A program made the translations under genes and the position numbers. Below, in pieces: positions 17,669-28,378 of a stretch of DNA of 64,000 nt. The notes beneath the pieces are model-generated. The model had not been told where the DNA came from and searched no databases. It worked only from the letters and a program-made list of their open reading frames with translations. The stretch lies in assembly GCF_002970975.1 (NCBI RefSeq), contig NZ_KZ672982.1, positions 124,001 to 188,000 of the forward strand. Reading direction: 5' to 3'. Each line of letters begins with the position of its first letter. Within the stretch, counting starts at the first letter, position 1. This DNA comes from Microbacterium halophytorum (GTDB lineage: Bacteria; Actinomycetota; Actinomycetes; Actinomycetales; Microbacteriaceae).

Positions 17669-17683
17669 GGGCGCGACGCGCCC
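17669..17683. terminator. Short bidirectional hairpin between ABC-F and SURF1 genes
   Basis: GGGCGC-GAC-GCGCCC, 3-nt loop, in the 25-bp gap between two convergent genes. There is no T-run. Confidence 0.5.
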
Positions 17684-17690
17684 CGCATCC

Positions 17691-18566
17691 TCAGCGGTGC
17701 TGCGGCGCGTCGAGGAGGGCGTCCTCCGCCTCCATGTCGGCGTCGCGACGACGCTCGCCCCTGGCTCGCTTCCGGCGGCGCCCGCGCCTCGGTGCGTCAT
17801 CGGTCTCGTCGAGCTCGTCGGGGTCGTCGTCCTGCTCGCGGGAGGCCCGGATCTCCGTGCGGATCATGTAACCGATGAACGCGAAGCCCATGACGGCGAA
17901 CAGGATCCACTGCACGGCGTACGACAGGAAGGGCCCCGGATCCTCCTCCGGGTTCTCCAGCGCGTGCGGCGTACCTGCGGCCTCCGGCTCCTCGGACACC
18001 ATCAGCGCGTAGACGTCCGTGAGCGCGCCGGGGCCGGCGACCTCAGCCGCCGACGGCACGTGCAGCGTCGGCAGCTGACCGGGGGGCGCTCCCCGGCCGG
18101 ATGCCGGCAGGGGCTCCGTCGGACGCAGGCGCGCCACGACCGTGACCTCGCCCTCAGGCGCCGCGGGGACGGCGTCAGGGGCGTCCGCCTCCTCGCCGGG
18201 GGGAATCCAGCCGCGGTCGACGATCACGGTGCGTCCGTCATCCATCCGGAGCGGCACGAGCACCTCGTAGGCGCTCGTGCCGCCGTGCGGTCGGTTGCGC
18301 ACGAGCAGCTGCCCCTCGACGTCGTACTCGCCCGTGATCACGACCGGGCGCCATTCGTCGGAGGGGGAGAAGCCGTCGCCCACCCCGATGAGATCGGAGA
18401 ACGGCACGGGGTCGGCGTCGTAGTTGTTCTCGATCAGGGCCAGGTCGGCGGCGCGCTCGGCGTTGCGCGAGAACTGCCAGTGCGAGAGGAACGCGCACGC
18501 GACCGCGAACAGGCAGGCGACGAGCGCGTAGACCGTCCAGCGGACGGCGGGGGAGCTGTTCTTCAC
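17691..18566 (-). CDS. SURF1-family cytochrome c oxidase assembly protein
   Basis: Membrane protein that helps insert heme A into oxidase subunit I. The 291 aa have a transmembrane helix at each end (about residues 9-28 and 222-240) enclosing the extracytoplasmic SURF1 domain, with family hallmarks LSHWQFSRNAERA, WRPVVITGEYD, VDRGWIPPG and LSYAVQWILFA. After the second helix comes a 50-residue highly charged Arg/Asp tail, longer than usual. The GTG start overlaps the stop of the upstream 76-aa gene (GTGA). It fits with ctaA and ctaB elsewhere in this window. Confidence 0.9.
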   Translation of the reverse strand: MKNSSPAVRWTVYALVACLFAVACAFLSHWQFSRNAERAADLALIENNYDADPVPFSDLIGVGDGFSPSDEWRPVVITGEYDVEGQLLVRNRPHGGTSAYEVLVPLRMDDGRTVIVDRGWIPPGEEADAPDAVPAAPEGEVTVVARLRPTEPLPASGRGAPPGQLPTLHVPSAAEVAGPGALTDVYALMVSEEPEAAGTPHALENPEEDPGPFLSYAVQWILFAVMGFAFIGYMIRTEIRASREQDDDPDELDETDDAPRRGRRRKRARGERRRDADMEAEDALLDAPQHR

Positions 18567-18793
18567 GTGCCGGCCTCCGACGTTCCTCCCGCGACGCCCT
18601 CGACGACCTCGAGCGGGAAGGTGCGGGAGGCGAGGAACTCGCGCAGGTAGGAGACGTGCTCGTCGCACGCCAACCAGACCTTCCGGCGGTCAGCGCCGTG
18701 GATCTTCGGGTTTCGCCAGAGGATGCTCCAGGCGGCCGCCGCACGGCACCCCGCTCGCGAGCACGTCGGGCGCACGGGGTCGAGGCCGATCAC
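18563..18793 (-). CDS. Small protein with a probable Cys3His zinc site, unknown function
   Basis: 76 aa with C11-x4-C16 and C43-x2-H46, a spacing that suggests a metal site, plus conserved-looking blocks WRNPKIH and VWLACDEH. I do not recognise a named domain. I recall that similar short proteins in Microbacteriaceae are sometimes labelled acetone carboxylase, which their size makes implausible. GTGA overlaps on both sides couple it to DUF3099 upstream and SURF1 downstream, so a link to oxidase assembly or membrane biogenesis is a reasonable inference only. Confidence 0.7.
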   Translation of the reverse strand: MIGLDPVRPTCSRAGCRAAAAWSILWRNPKIHGADRRKVWLACDEHVSYLREFLASRTFPLEVVEGVAGGTSEAGT

Positions 18794-19233
18794 GCGGCGG
18801 CTCCTGGCTCGCGGCCGTCCGGTTCCCCTGGTTCGCCGTCCGCGGTGCGCGCATCGGCGTCGCGATCGCGTCCCGCCCCGGCCGCGTCATCGCCGCCGTG
18901 TGCTTCGTCGATGCGGAAGACGCCGGGGCCGGCGGGCTCCTCGGCCTGCGGAGCCGGGGCCGAGACCTCCGCCGCTCCGGGGGCGACGGCACCTTCGACC
19001 CGCTGAGCGGAGCGCGCATTGGCCCCGACGACGGCGATGTAGGGCAGGAAGATCGCGCCGATCGCGAAGACGAACGTCCACCATCCGTACGGCTGCACTG
19101 CGACGGCCAGGATGAGGCAGGCGATGCGGATGCCCATCGTGATGAGGTAGCGCCGCTCGCGGGAGCGCGAGTCGTCGCCGGGCGCGACGTCGAGCGACGT
19201 CGCGGACTGCCTGTGTTTCTTGCGCCTGGACAC
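18790..19233 (-). CDS. DUF3099 family membrane protein
   Basis: 147 aa. A short basic N-terminus (SRRKKHRQS) is followed by two close hydrophobic helices (about residues 32-70), with the family's conserved core GIRIACLILAV, PYGWWTFVFA and IGAIFLPYIAVVGAN; then a 75-residue Ala/Pro/Glu/Asp-rich tail follows. Function is unknown. GTG at 19233 is preceded by GAGGG, and a TACGCT box ends 9 nt upstream. It leads a three-gene unit with the 76-aa protein and SURF1 and is divergent from fabG. Confidence 0.85.
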   Translation of the reverse strand: MSRRKKHRQSATSLDVAPGDDSRSRERRYLITMGIRIACLILAVAVQPYGWWTFVFAIGAIFLPYIAVVGANARSAQRVEGAVAPGAAEVSAPAPQAEEPAGPGVFRIDEAHGGDDAAGAGRDRDADARTADGEPGEPDGREPGAAA

Positions 19234-19290
19234 GATGCCCTCAGCGTATGCCCGGAACCAGTGAGCGGGCCCAGAACGGGCCCCACTGCA

Positions 19291-19296
19291 TAGAAT
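19291..19296 (+). promoter_or_regulatory. Probable -10 box of fabG
   Basis: TAGAAT, a good -10, with a leader of about 30 nt containing GGGAG before the GTG start of fabG. Confidence 0.45.
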
Positions 19297-19332
19297 GGCG
19301 GGGCCCGTGCAAGCCGATCTGGGAGCACCACT

Positions 19333-20055
19333 GTGACCGCAGCAGACAACACCGACCGCGTCGCCCTCGTCACGGGGGGAAACCGCGGCATCGGCCGCGC
19401 GATCGCCGAGCGCCTCGTCAGCGACGGCTACCGGGTAGCGGTGACGGTGCGCGGCGGCGCCGGCCCCGACGGCACGCTCGCGGTCGTCGCCGACGTGAAC
19501 GACGGCGAGTCGCTCGACGCCGCCGTGAAGCAGGTCGAGGCCGAGCTGGGCCCCGTCACGACTGTCGTAGCCAACGCCGGCATCACGCGCGACACGCTCC
19601 TGATGCGGATGAGCGACGACGACTTCGATTCCGTCGTCGGAACGAACCTCGGCGGCGCCTTCCGCACCGTCAAGCGCGCGATCAAGAGCATGATCCGGGC
19701 GCGCCGCGGCCGCATCATCCTGATCTCGAGCGTCTCCGGGCTCTACGGCGTCGCCGGTCAGGCGAACTACTCGTCGTCGAAGGCGGGGCTCGTCGGCATG
19801 GCGCGCTCGATCACCCGCGAGCTCGGCGGCCGCGGGATCACCGCGAACGTCGTGGCGCCCGGGTTCATCGAAAGCGACATGACCGCCGAGCTCGACGACG
19901 CGACGCAGGACACGTACAAGAAGCAGATCCCGGCCGGGCGCTACGGCACGACCGCGGAGGTCGCCGGCGTGGTGTCGTGGCTCGCGAGCGACGACGCGGC
20001 CTACATCTCGGGCGCGGTCATCCCCGTCGACGGCGGCCTGGGCATGGGCCACTAA
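19333..20055 (+). CDS. fabG: 3-oxoacyl-ACP reductase FabG (SDR family)
   Basis: NADPH-dependent reductase of the fatty-acid elongation cycle. The 240 aa show the Rossmann motif TGGNRGIG (about residues 15-22), NAGITRD, catalytic Ser in ISSVSGLYG, Tyr/Lys in YSSSKAG, and the C-terminal GAVIPVDGGLGMGH. It matches the MabA/FabG1 type. It is not with the fab operon at 36.8-40.4 kb; DUF3099 is its divergent neighbour, and the HIT gene starts 10 bp downstream. Confidence 0.92.
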   Translation: MTAADNTDRVALVTGGNRGIGRAIAERLVSDGYRVAVTVRGGAGPDGTLAVVADVNDGESLDAAVKQVEAELGPVTTVVANAGITRDTLLMRMSDDDFDSVVGTNLGGAFRTVKRAIKSMIRARRGRIILISSVSGLYGVAGQANYSSSKAGLVGMARSITRELGGRGITANVVAPGFIESDMTAELDDATQDTYKKQIPAGRYGTTAEVAGVVSWLASDDAAYISGAVIPVDGGLGMGH

Positions 20056-20058
20056 GCT
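20053..20058 (+). promoter_or_regulatory. Leaderless -10 box of the HIT gene
   Basis: TAAGCT overlaps the fabG stop codon; 6 nt later comes the ATG of the HIT gene. Confidence 0.5.
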
Positions 20059-20064
20059 GGGTTC

Positions 20065-20412
20065 ATGACCGACGCGAGCATCTTCACGCGCATCTACCGG
20101 GGCGAGATCCCCGGCGACATCGTCGCGGAGACGGAGCGGGTCTTCGCGATCCGCGACATCGACCCGCAGGCACCCGTGCACCTGCTCGTCATCCCCAAGG
20201 ACGAGACCTACCGCGACGTCACGGAGCTGGCCTCCGGCGACCCCGCCCTGCTGGCCGAGATGGTGTCGCTCGCGAAGCGGCTCGCGGACGAGGAGGCGAA
20301 CGGCGAGTACCGCCTCATCTTCAACAACGGCGCGTCCGCCGCGCAGTCCGTCTTCCACGTCCACGCCCACGTGCTCGCGAACATCGAGGAGAACAAGCTC
20401 GTTGGATTCTGA
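20065..20412 (+). CDS. Histidine-triad (HIT/HinT) nucleotide-binding protein
   Basis: 115-aa purine-nucleoside phosphoramidase-type hydrolase. The family signature HVHAHV (about residues 98-103) is present, with the N-terminal core FTRIYRGEIPGDIV and the C-terminal ENKLVGF. It heads a conserved HIT-phoH-ybeY-corC-era run of genes. The next gene, phoH, begins inside its last codons. A leaderless promoter at the end of fabG probably gives it independent expression. Confidence 0.92.
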   Translation: MTDASIFTRIYRGEIPGDIVAETERVFAIRDIDPQAPVHLLVIPKDETYRDVTELASGDPALLAEMVSLAKRLADEEANGEYRLIFNNGASAAQSVFHVHAHVLANIEENKLVGF

Positions 20413-21481
20413 ATCCTCCCCCCAGGTCACCGACCGGATCCTCGCCGACGGCGTTGCGATGGTGCAGCTGCTCGGCCCCCAGGACCGCCTGCTCCGGATG
20501 GTCGAGAAGGCCCATCCGGATGTCGACGTGCTCGTCCGCGGCAACGAGATCACGCTCACGGGCGCCGAGGCCGATGTGCGCGCGGCGCGCGGTCTCGTCG
20601 ACGAGCTGATCTCGCTCACGACGAACGGCCACGATCTCTCTGAGCCCGACGTAGACCGGTCGGCCCGCATGCTCACGAACGAGTCGGGGCCCCGCCCCAG
20701 CGAGGTGCTCGGCGAAGCGATCCTGTCGTCGCGGGGCAAGACCATCCGCCCGAAGACCGCCGGGCAGAAGGAGTACGTCGACGCGATCGAGGAGAACACG
20801 ATCGTGTTCGGCATCGGCCCCGCCGGAACCGGCAAGACGTACCTCGCGATGGCGAAAGCCGTGCAGGCGCTGCAGCGTCGAGAGGTCGAGCGCATCATCC
20901 TCACGCGACCGGCGGTCGAGGCGGGGGAGCGGCTGGGCTTCCTGCCGGGCACGCTGACGGACAAGATCGATCCGTACCTGCGGCCCCTCTACGACGCCGT
21001 GAACGAGATGATGGACCCGGAGATCGTCCCGAAGCTCATGGCGAGCGGGACGATCGAGGTCGCCCCGCTGGCCTACATGCGCGGCCGCACCCTGAACAAC
21101 TCGTTCATCGTGCTCGACGAGGCGCAGAACACGACGCCCGAGCAGATGAAGATGTTCCTGACGCGCCTCGGCTTCGGCACGAAGATGGTCGTCACGGGCG
21201 ACATCACCCAGGTCGACATCCCCGGCGGAGCGAGCGGGCTGCGCACCGTCACTCGCATCCTCGACAGGGTCGACGACATCCACTTCTCCCGGCTGTCGAG
21301 CGACGACGTCGTGCGCCACTCGCTCGTCGGGAAGATCGTCGACGCCTACACGGAGTACGACGAGCAGCGCACGGCGCAGCGCCACGAGCGCGAAGAGGCC
21401 CGCGAGTTCGCCAATCGCGCCGAGCGCCGATCGGCTGCCCGTCGCGGCGGCCGCGACAACAGGGGGAGGGCCCGGTCGTGA
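20402..21481 (+). CDS. PhoH-like NTPase
   Basis: 359-aa cytosolic P-loop protein. Walker [13 protein letters not shown] (about residues 139-150), the PhoH block [15 protein letters not shown] and Walker [15 protein letters not shown] are clear; the C-terminal tail is Arg/Glu-rich. PhoH proteins are linked to RNA metabolism, and next to ybeY a role in ribosome or RNA quality control is likely but unproven. I use the TTG at 20402, overlapping the HIT gene by 11 bp, because no better start precedes the conserved [14 protein letters not shown] block; the exact start is uncertain. Confidence 0.88.
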   Translation: MDSESSPQVTDRILADGVAMVQLLGPQDRLLRMVEKAHPDVDVLVRGNEITLTGAEADVRAARGLVDELISLTTNGHDLSEPDVDRSARMLTNESGPRPSEVLGEAILSSRGKTIRPKTAGQKEYVDAIEENTIVFGIGPAGTGKTYLAMAKAVQALQRREVERIILTRPAVEAGERLGFLPGTLTDKIDPYLRPLYDAVNEMMDPEIVPKLMASGTIEVAPLAYMRGRTLNNSFIVLDEAQNTTPEQMKMFLTRLGFGTKMVVTGDITQVDIPGGASGLRTVTRILDRVDDIHFSRLSSDDVVRHSLVGKIVDAYTEYDEQRTAQRHEREEAREFANRAERRSAARRGGRDNRGRARS

Positions 21482-21939
21482 TCGAGATCAACAACGAGTC
21501 GGCGATGGAGGTCGACGAGGCGCAGCTGCTGCGCCTGACGGAGCGGAACCTGGCGGAGCTCAGGGTCAGCCCCGACGCGGATCTCGCGATCCTGCTCGTC
21601 GACGAGGGCGCCATGGAACAGCTCCACCTGCAGTGGATGGACGAGCCGGGCCCGACGGACGTCCTCAGCTTCCCGATGGACGAGCTGCGGCCCGGCACCG
21701 ACGACGAGCCGACGCCCGCCGGCCTGCTCGGCGACATCGTGCTCTGCCCGCAGGTCGCCGAGTCGCAGGCGCAGACCGCCGGCCACACGACGGCCGACGA
21801 GCTCATCCTGCTCACGACGCACGGCCTGCTGCATCTGCTCGGCTTCGACCACGCCGAGCCGGAGGAGTACCGCGAGATGTTCGGCCTGCAGAAGGAGCTC
21901 ATCGACGGCTTCGGCGCGGAGGAGCGCCGACGCTCGTGA
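21478..21939 (+). CDS. ybeY: Endoribonuclease YbeY (rRNA maturation)
   Basis: 153-aa zinc-dependent single-strand endoribonuclease needed for 16S rRNA 3' maturation and ribosome quality control. The metal signature HGLLHLLGFDH (three His) lies at about residues 120-130, and the fold-specific stretch TDVLSFPMDE at about 60. The GTG overlaps the phoH stop (GTGA), so it is coupled to phoH. Confidence 0.95.
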   Translation: MIEINNESAMEVDEAQLLRLTERNLAELRVSPDADLAILLVDEGAMEQLHLQWMDEPGPTDVLSFPMDELRPGTDDEPTPAGLLGDIVLCPQVAESQAQTAGHTTADELILLTTHGLLHLLGFDHAEPEEYREMFGLQKELIDGFGAEERRRS

Positions 21940-21979
21940 AGCGCCCCCGAGAACCCTTCCCGGCAGCGGGGGCATTACG

Positions 21980-23347
21980 GTGACCGAGACCCTGATGTTC
22001 CTCGCCGCCGCGGCACTCGTCGCGCTCGGCGGCCTGATGAGCGCGATCGATGCGGCGCTGTCGGTGACATCCCGCGCCGAGATCGTCGACCTCGCGGCCG
22101 CGGCCAAGCACCGCAGGGCGGCCTCGCTCGCCCGCATCGCCGACGACGTCGACGCCCATGCGACTGTCGTGACGTTCGTGCGGGTCGTCGCCGAGACCGG
22201 CGCGGCGGTGTTCGTCACGCTCGCGTTCCTGCTCGTCTTCGACAGCATGTGGTGGGCCGCGCTGGCCGCCGCGGTGCTGATGGTAGGACTGAGCTTCGTC
22301 GCGGTGTTCTCGAGCCCCCGCTCGGTCGGCCGCCGGAACTCCGACGCCTTCATCGGCGCCACGGCGCGCCTCGTGCACGGGCTGCGCGTCGTGCTCGGGC
22401 CGATCGCCGGCCTGCTCGCCCGCATCGGGGCCAGGCGCGAACGGTCACGAGGGCGTCAGGGCTTCGACAGCGAGGACCAGCTGCTGAGCATGGTCGACGA
22501 GGCCGCCAGCAATGACCTCATCGACGACGACGACCGCGACCTCGTGCACAGCGTGTTCGACTTCACCGACCAGGTCGTCCGCGCCGTGATGGTGCCCCGC
22601 ACCGACATCGTCTCGGTCGATGCCGCCGCCACGACGCGCGAGGCGATGCAGCTCTTCCTCGACTCGGGGATCTCCCGGATGCCCGTCATCGACGGCGAGG
22701 TCGACGACGTCATCGGCGTGCTGTACCTGAAGGACCTGGTGCAGTTCGGCTTCCGCGAGACGCCGGGTTGGCACGACCAGGCCGTCCGCGCGCTCGCCCG
22801 CCCCGCGTCGTTCGTTCCGGAGCAGATGCGCGCCGAGACCCTGCTGCAGCAGATGAAGCGCGACGCCGTGCACGTCTGCCTCGTCGTCGACGAGTACGGC
22901 GGCGTCGCGGGCATCGTCACGCTCGAGGACCTCATCGAGGAGCTCGTCGGCGAGATCGCCGACGAGTACGACGCGCCGTCGAACGAGATCGTCGAGCTCG
23001 CGGAGGGCAGCTACCGCGTGGCGGCGCGCCTCGGCCTCGACGAGGTCGGAGACCTGTTCGACTACGAGCTCGAGGACGAGGACGTCGACTCGATCGGCGG
23101 CCTGCTGGGCAAGGCGCTCGGGCACGTGCCGCGGCCCGGCGAGTCGGTCGAGTCGCACGGCCTGATCATCACGGGCGGCACCTCCCGCGGCCGCGGGCGG
23201 GGGCTCGCGACGGTCTTCGTCGAGCGCGGCGAGGGCCTCAGGGCGCTCCAGGAGGTCCGATCGCGCCACCCGCGCACGGGGGAGACCCCGATCACCGACG
23301 ACGACAGGTCGCAGCGCCGAGGCGACCGCAACGGAAGAGAGCACTGA
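21980..23347 (+). CDS. CNNM/CorC-type membrane protein with CBS pair
   Basis: 455-aa protein of the HlyC/CorC (DUF21-CBS-CorC) family, thought to take part in Mg2+/Co2+ efflux or homeostasis. Layout: DUF21 domain with about four helices (residues 1-130), CBS pair (about 195-320, containing VMVPRTDIVSVDAAATTREA and DEYGGVAGIVTLEDLIEELV), CorC_HlyC domain (about 335-415). It starts 40 bp after ybeY and shares its last base with the era ATG (TGATG), so it is in the same operon. Confidence 0.9.
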   Translation: MTETLMFLAAAALVALGGLMSAIDAALSVTSRAEIVDLAAAAKHRRAASLARIADDVDAHATVVTFVRVVAETGAAVFVTLAFLLVFDSMWWAALAAAVLMVGLSFVAVFSSPRSVGRRNSDAFIGATARLVHGLRVVLGPIAGLLARIGARRERSRGRQGFDSEDQLLSMVDEAASNDLIDDDDRDLVHSVFDFTDQVVRAVMVPRTDIVSVDAAATTREAMQLFLDSGISRMPVIDGEVDDVIGVLYLKDLVQFGFRETPGWHDQAVRALARPASFVPEQMRAETLLQQMKRDAVHVCLVVDEYGGVAGIVTLEDLIEELVGEIADEYDAPSNEIVELAEGSYRVAARLGLDEVGDLFDYELEDEDVDSIGGLLGKALGHVPRPGESVESHGLIITGGTSRGRGRGLATVFVERGEGLRALQEVRSRHPRTGETPITDDDRSQRRGDRNGREH

Positions 23348-24249
23348 TGAGCGACGAGAAGACCCGCAGCGGATTCGTCACCTTCGTCGGGCGGCCGAAC
23401 GTCGGCAAGTCCACGCTGATGAACGCGCTCGTCGGCGAGAAGGTCGCGATCACGAGCGACAAGCCGCAGACGACGCGGCGAGCCATCCGGGGCATCATCA
23501 ACCGGCCGGGCGGCCAGCTCGTCGTCGTCGACACCCCCGGCGTGCACCGCCCGCGCACCCTGCTCGGTCAGCGCCTGAACGACCTCGTCGAGCAGGTGCT
23601 CGGCGACGTCGACGTGATCGCGTTCTGCGCGCCGGCCGACGAGAAGGTGGGCCCCGGCGACCGCCGCATCGCCGAGTCGCTCAGCGACTACCCGCACGCG
23701 AAGAAGATCGCCCTCGTGACGAAGACCGACCGCTCCGATCGGGACGAGATCATGCAGCGCCTGATGGAGGTCGACTCGCTGCGCGAGGACTGGGCGGCGG
23801 TCATCCCGCTCTCCTCGGTGTCGGGCGAACAGCTCGAGGTGCTCGCCGACGAGGTGCTCGCGCTGATGCCGGAGGGCCCCGCCCTGTACCCCGACGACGT
23901 CGTCACCGACGAGTCGACCGAGGACCGCGTCGCCGAGATCATCCGCGAGGCCGCGCTCGACGGCGTGCGCGACGAGCTCCCGCACTCGATCGCCGTGACG
24001 GTCGACGACATCGCGGCCCGCGAGGGCCGCGACGGCCTGACCGACGTCTACGCGAACATCGTCGTGGAGCGCGACAGCCAGAAGGCGATCATCATCGGGC
24101 ACAAGGGGTCGCGGCTGCGCGACGTCGGCGCCAGGGCCCGTGCCGAGCTCGAACCGCTGCTGGGCACCAGGGTCTACCTCGCCCTGCACGTGCGCGTCGC
24201 CAAGGAGTGGCAGCGCGACCCGAAGCAGCTGGGCCGCCTGGGCTTCTGA
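23347..24249 (+). CDS. era: GTPase Era
   Basis: 300-aa ribosome-assembly GTPase that binds the 3' end of 16S rRNA. G1 GRPNVGKST (residues 14-22), G2 region TRRAIRGI, G3 DTPGVH, G4 as TKTD in place of NKxD, then a C-terminal KH domain with IIIGHKGSRLRDVG. The TKxD form is common in actinobacterial Era. It ends the phoH-ybeY-corC-era unit; the partner activities (YbeY, Era) both act on 16S rRNA maturation. Confidence 0.95.
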   Translation: MSDEKTRSGFVTFVGRPNVGKSTLMNALVGEKVAITSDKPQTTRRAIRGIINRPGGQLVVVDTPGVHRPRTLLGQRLNDLVEQVLGDVDVIAFCAPADEKVGPGDRRIAESLSDYPHAKKIALVTKTDRSDRDEIMQRLMEVDSLREDWAAVIPLSSVSGEQLEVLADEVLALMPEGPALYPDDVVTDESTEDRVAEIIREAALDGVRDELPHSIAVTVDDIAAREGRDGLTDVYANIVVERDSQKAIIIGHKGSRLRDVGARARAELEPLLGTRVYLALHVRVAKEWQRDPKQLGRLGF

Positions 24250-24304
24250 TGCGCAATGTGCGCAGCGGGGGAACGCCCGGGGCATCGCCGGCCGTGCAGA
24301 TTGA

Positions 24305-26188
<1,884 letters not shown>

Positions 26189-26197
26189 CGGTTGTTC

Positions 26198-26237
26198 GAT
26201 CCGCCCGCGCGTGCCGTGCCGCACGCCCGGGCGGATC
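26198..26237. terminator. Strong hairpin after leuA
   Basis: GATCCGCCCG and GCGTGC pair with GCACGC and CGGGCGGATC around a 6-nt loop: 16 base pairs with one C-C mismatch. It begins 10 nt after the leuA stop and ends 16 nt before the recO -10 box. There is no T-run. Confidence 0.65.
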
Positions 26238-26252
26238 GGCGACCGGACGAAC

Positions 26253-26258
26253 TAGGCT
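26253..26258 (+). promoter_or_regulatory. Leaderless -10 box of recO
   Basis: TAGGCT, then GAGGGC, then GTG. The 6-nt gap predicts a leaderless transcript; the GAGGG could serve as ribosome site only if transcription starts further upstream. Confidence 0.5.
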
Positions 26259-26264
26259 GAGGGC

Positions 26265-26999
26265 GTGGCCACCTACCGAGACGAAGCGGTCGTGCTGCGC
26301 ACCCACAAGCTGGGCGAGGCCGACCGGATCGTCTCGCTGCTGACCCGCCAGCACGGAAAGGTGCGCGCCGTCGCCAAGGGCGTGCGGCGCACGTCGTCCA
26401 AGTTCGGGGCGCGCCTCGAGCCGTTCATGGTCGTCGACGCGCAGCTCTACGCCGGCCGCAGCCTCGACATCGTGCAGCAGGCGGAGACCCTCGGATCCTA
26501 CGGCGCCGCGATCGCGGCCGACTACGACAGCTATACGGCGGCCAGCGCCATGGCGGAGGCCGCCGACCGCATCTCCGAGGCGGAGCCGAGCTCGCAGCAG
26601 TACTTCCTCCTCGTCGGCGCCCTTCGCTCTCTCTCGCGGGGCGAGCACGGGCCGGAGGCCATCCGGACCTCCTACCTGCTGCGCGCCATGGCACTGGCCG
26701 GCTGGTCGCCGGCCCTCGATGCGTGCGCCCGCTGCGGCCAAGAGGGCCCGCACCGCGGCTTCGCGGTGCAGCTCGGCGGCAGCGTCTGCCCGAACTGCGC
26801 GCCGCCGGGCACGCCGAACGTGTCGCCGACGACGCTCGACCTGCTCGGCGCACTGCTCGGCGGGCGCTGGGAAGACGTCGACGCGGCGCCGGAGCGTGAG
26901 CTGCACGCAGCATCCGGGCTCGCGAACGCCTACGTGCAGCATCACCTCGAGAGGGGCCTGAGGGCCCTCGGCCAGACCGCAGGAGGCAGCCACCGATGA
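26265..26999 (+). CDS. recO: DNA repair protein RecO
   Basis: Recombination mediator that loads RecA with RecR and anneals single strands. The 244 aa have an N-terminal OB-fold ([20 protein letters not shown], residues 3-22) and a C-terminal helical domain with a C4 zinc site: CARCG and CPNCA (about residues 153-185). It overlaps uppS by 4 bases (ATGA), a common actinobacterial pairing. Confidence 0.94.
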   Translation: MATYRDEAVVLRTHKLGEADRIVSLLTRQHGKVRAVAKGVRRTSSKFGARLEPFMVVDAQLYAGRSLDIVQQAETLGSYGAAIAADYDSYTAASAMAEAADRISEAEPSSQQYFLLVGALRSLSRGEHGPEAIRTSYLLRAMALAGWSPALDACARCGQEGPHRGFAVQLGGSVCPNCAPPGTPNVSPTTLDLLGALLGGRWEDVDAAPERELHAASGLANAYVQHHLERGLRALGQTAGGSHR

Positions 27000-27793
27000 A
27001 GCCGTACACGCACGCCGACGCCGTGGCCTACCGTCCGATCGACTGGACGGGCGCGGCACCGCCGGAGTTCACAGGCCCCGTGCCGAACCACATCGCCGTC
27101 GTGATGGACGGCAACGGCCGCTGGGCGAACCAGCGAGGGCTCAGCCGGATCGAGGGGCACAAGGCGGGGGAGGAGGTGCTGCTCGACGTCGTCGCCGGGG
27201 CGATCCAGGCGGGCGTGAAGCACCTCTCGGTCTACGCGTTCTCGACCGAGAACTGGCGCCGTTCGCCCGACGAGGTGCGGTTCCTGATGGGCTTCAACCG
27301 CGACGTGCTGCACCGGCGCCGAGACCAGCTGAACGAGTGGGGCGTGCGCGTGCGCTGGGCGGGGCGCGAGCCGCGCCTGTGGCGCAGCGTGATCAAGGAG
27401 CTGCGGTTCGCCGAGGAGCTCACGAAGGCCAACGACGTGCTCACGCTCACGATGTGCGTCAACTACGGCGGGCGCAACGAGATCGTCGACGCCGTGCGGG
27501 CGATCGCCGACGACGTGAAGGCGGGCCGGATGAAGCCGTCGGGCGTCACGGAGAAGTCCCTGCTGCGGCACATGTACCAGCCGGACATGCCCGACGTCGA
27601 CCTCTTCGTGCGCTCGAGCGGCGAGCAGCGCACATCGAACTTCCTGCTCTGGCAGGCCGCCTACGCCGAGATGGTGTTCCTCGACACCCTGTGGCCCGAT
27701 TTCTCGCGCGCGGACCTGTGGGAGGCCATCCGGATCTTCCACTCCCGCGACCGCCGTTTCGGCGGTGCGGTCGACAGGCCCGGCGTCGCCTGA
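26996..27793 (+). CDS. uppS: Isoprenyl transferase (undecaprenyl/decaprenyl diphosphate synthase)
   Basis: cis-Prenyltransferase that makes the long polyprenyl diphosphate carrier for peptidoglycan and other surface polymers. The 265 aa show [15 protein letters not shown] (catalytic Asp about residue 37), GHKAGEE, TENWRR and the C-terminal [18 protein letters not shown] is preceded by AGGAGG inside the end of recO. The final chain length cannot be read from sequence. It converges on gpx with only 8 bp between. Confidence 0.93.
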   Translation: MKPYTHADAVAYRPIDWTGAAPPEFTGPVPNHIAVVMDGNGRWANQRGLSRIEGHKAGEEVLLDVVAGAIQAGVKHLSVYAFSTENWRRSPDEVRFLMGFNRDVLHRRRDQLNEWGVRVRWAGREPRLWRSVIKELRFAEELTKANDVLTLTMCVNYGGRNEIVDAVRAIADDVKAGRMKPSGVTEKSLLRHMYQPDMPDVDLFVRSSGEQRTSNFLLWQAAYAEMVFLDTLWPDFSRADLWEAIRIFHSRDRRFGGAVDRPGVA

Positions 27794-27801
27794 GGGACGC
27801 G

Positions 27802-28299
27802 CTATGCCTTGAGCGCGCCCCGGATCGCGGAGACGACCGCGGGGTCGTCGGGCTTCGTCGGCGGGCGGAAGCGCGTGACCGAGCCGTCGTCGCCGACGAG
27901 GAACTTCTCGAAGTTCCAGGCGACGCGGCCGGCCTTGCCTGCGCCGTCCTCGCTCTTCTTGAGCGCCTTGTAGAGGGGGTGCGCGTTCCTGCCGTTGACC
28001 TTGATCTTGTCGGCGATCGGGAACGACACGCCCCACGTCGTGGAGCAGTACTCGAGGATCTCGTCGATCTTCCCCGGTTCCTGGCCCATGAACTGGTTGC
28101 ACGGGAACCCGAGCACCGTCAGGCCCTTGTCGCCGTAGTCGCGCTGCAGCTGTTCGAGCTGCTCGTACTGGGGCGTCAGCCCGCACTTGGACGCGACGTT
28201 CACGACGAGCACGGGGCCGGTGCCGACCTCGTTCAGCGTCGTCGTGCGACCGTCGGCCGTCTCGAACGGGATGTCGCGCACATCGGTCGTGTCAGTCAT
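27802..28299 (-). CDS. Glutathione peroxidase-family thiol peroxidase
   Basis: 165-aa cytosolic peroxidase that reduces hydroperoxides, using cysteine rather than selenocysteine. The catalytic set is visible: Cys in NVASKCGLTPQY (about residue 39), Gln in GFPCNQFMGQEPG, and Trp/Asn in VAWNFEKFLVG. Actinobacteria lack glutathione, so the reductant is probably thioredoxin or mycothiol. ATG is 6 nt from a TAGGCT box (leaderless). Divergent from dusB. Confidence 0.92.
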   Translation of the reverse strand: MTDTTDVRDIPFETADGRTTTLNEVGTGPVLVVNVASKCGLTPQYEQLEQLQRDYGDKGLTVLGFPCNQFMGQEPGKIDEILEYCSTTWGVSFPIADKIKVNGRNAHPLYKALKKSEDGAGKAGRVAWNFEKFLVGDDGSVTRFRPPTKPDDPAVVSAIRGALKA

Positions 28300-28305
28300 G
28301 CGTCC

Positions 28306-28311
28306 AGCCTA
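28306..28311 (-). promoter_or_regulatory. Leaderless -10 box of gpx
   Basis: Minus-strand TAGGCT, then 6 nt, then ATG at 28299; no ribosome site. Confidence 0.55.
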
Positions 28312-28378
28312 CGACCGCGACTCGGGGCCCGGGGCCGCTGAGGGCCGGTGCCCAGCCGGATTCTGGGAGAATGGCGAG

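Noticed and set aside
18567-18668. N-terminal extension of SURF1 to 18668
   Set aside because: It would overlap the 76-aa gene by over 100 bp and adds Arg-rich antisense-like sequence before the membrane helix.
23347-24249. Era G4 motif TKTD in place of NKxD as a sign of altered nucleotide specificity
   Set aside because: TKxD is common in actinobacterial Era proteins, and the other G motifs and the KH domain are normal.
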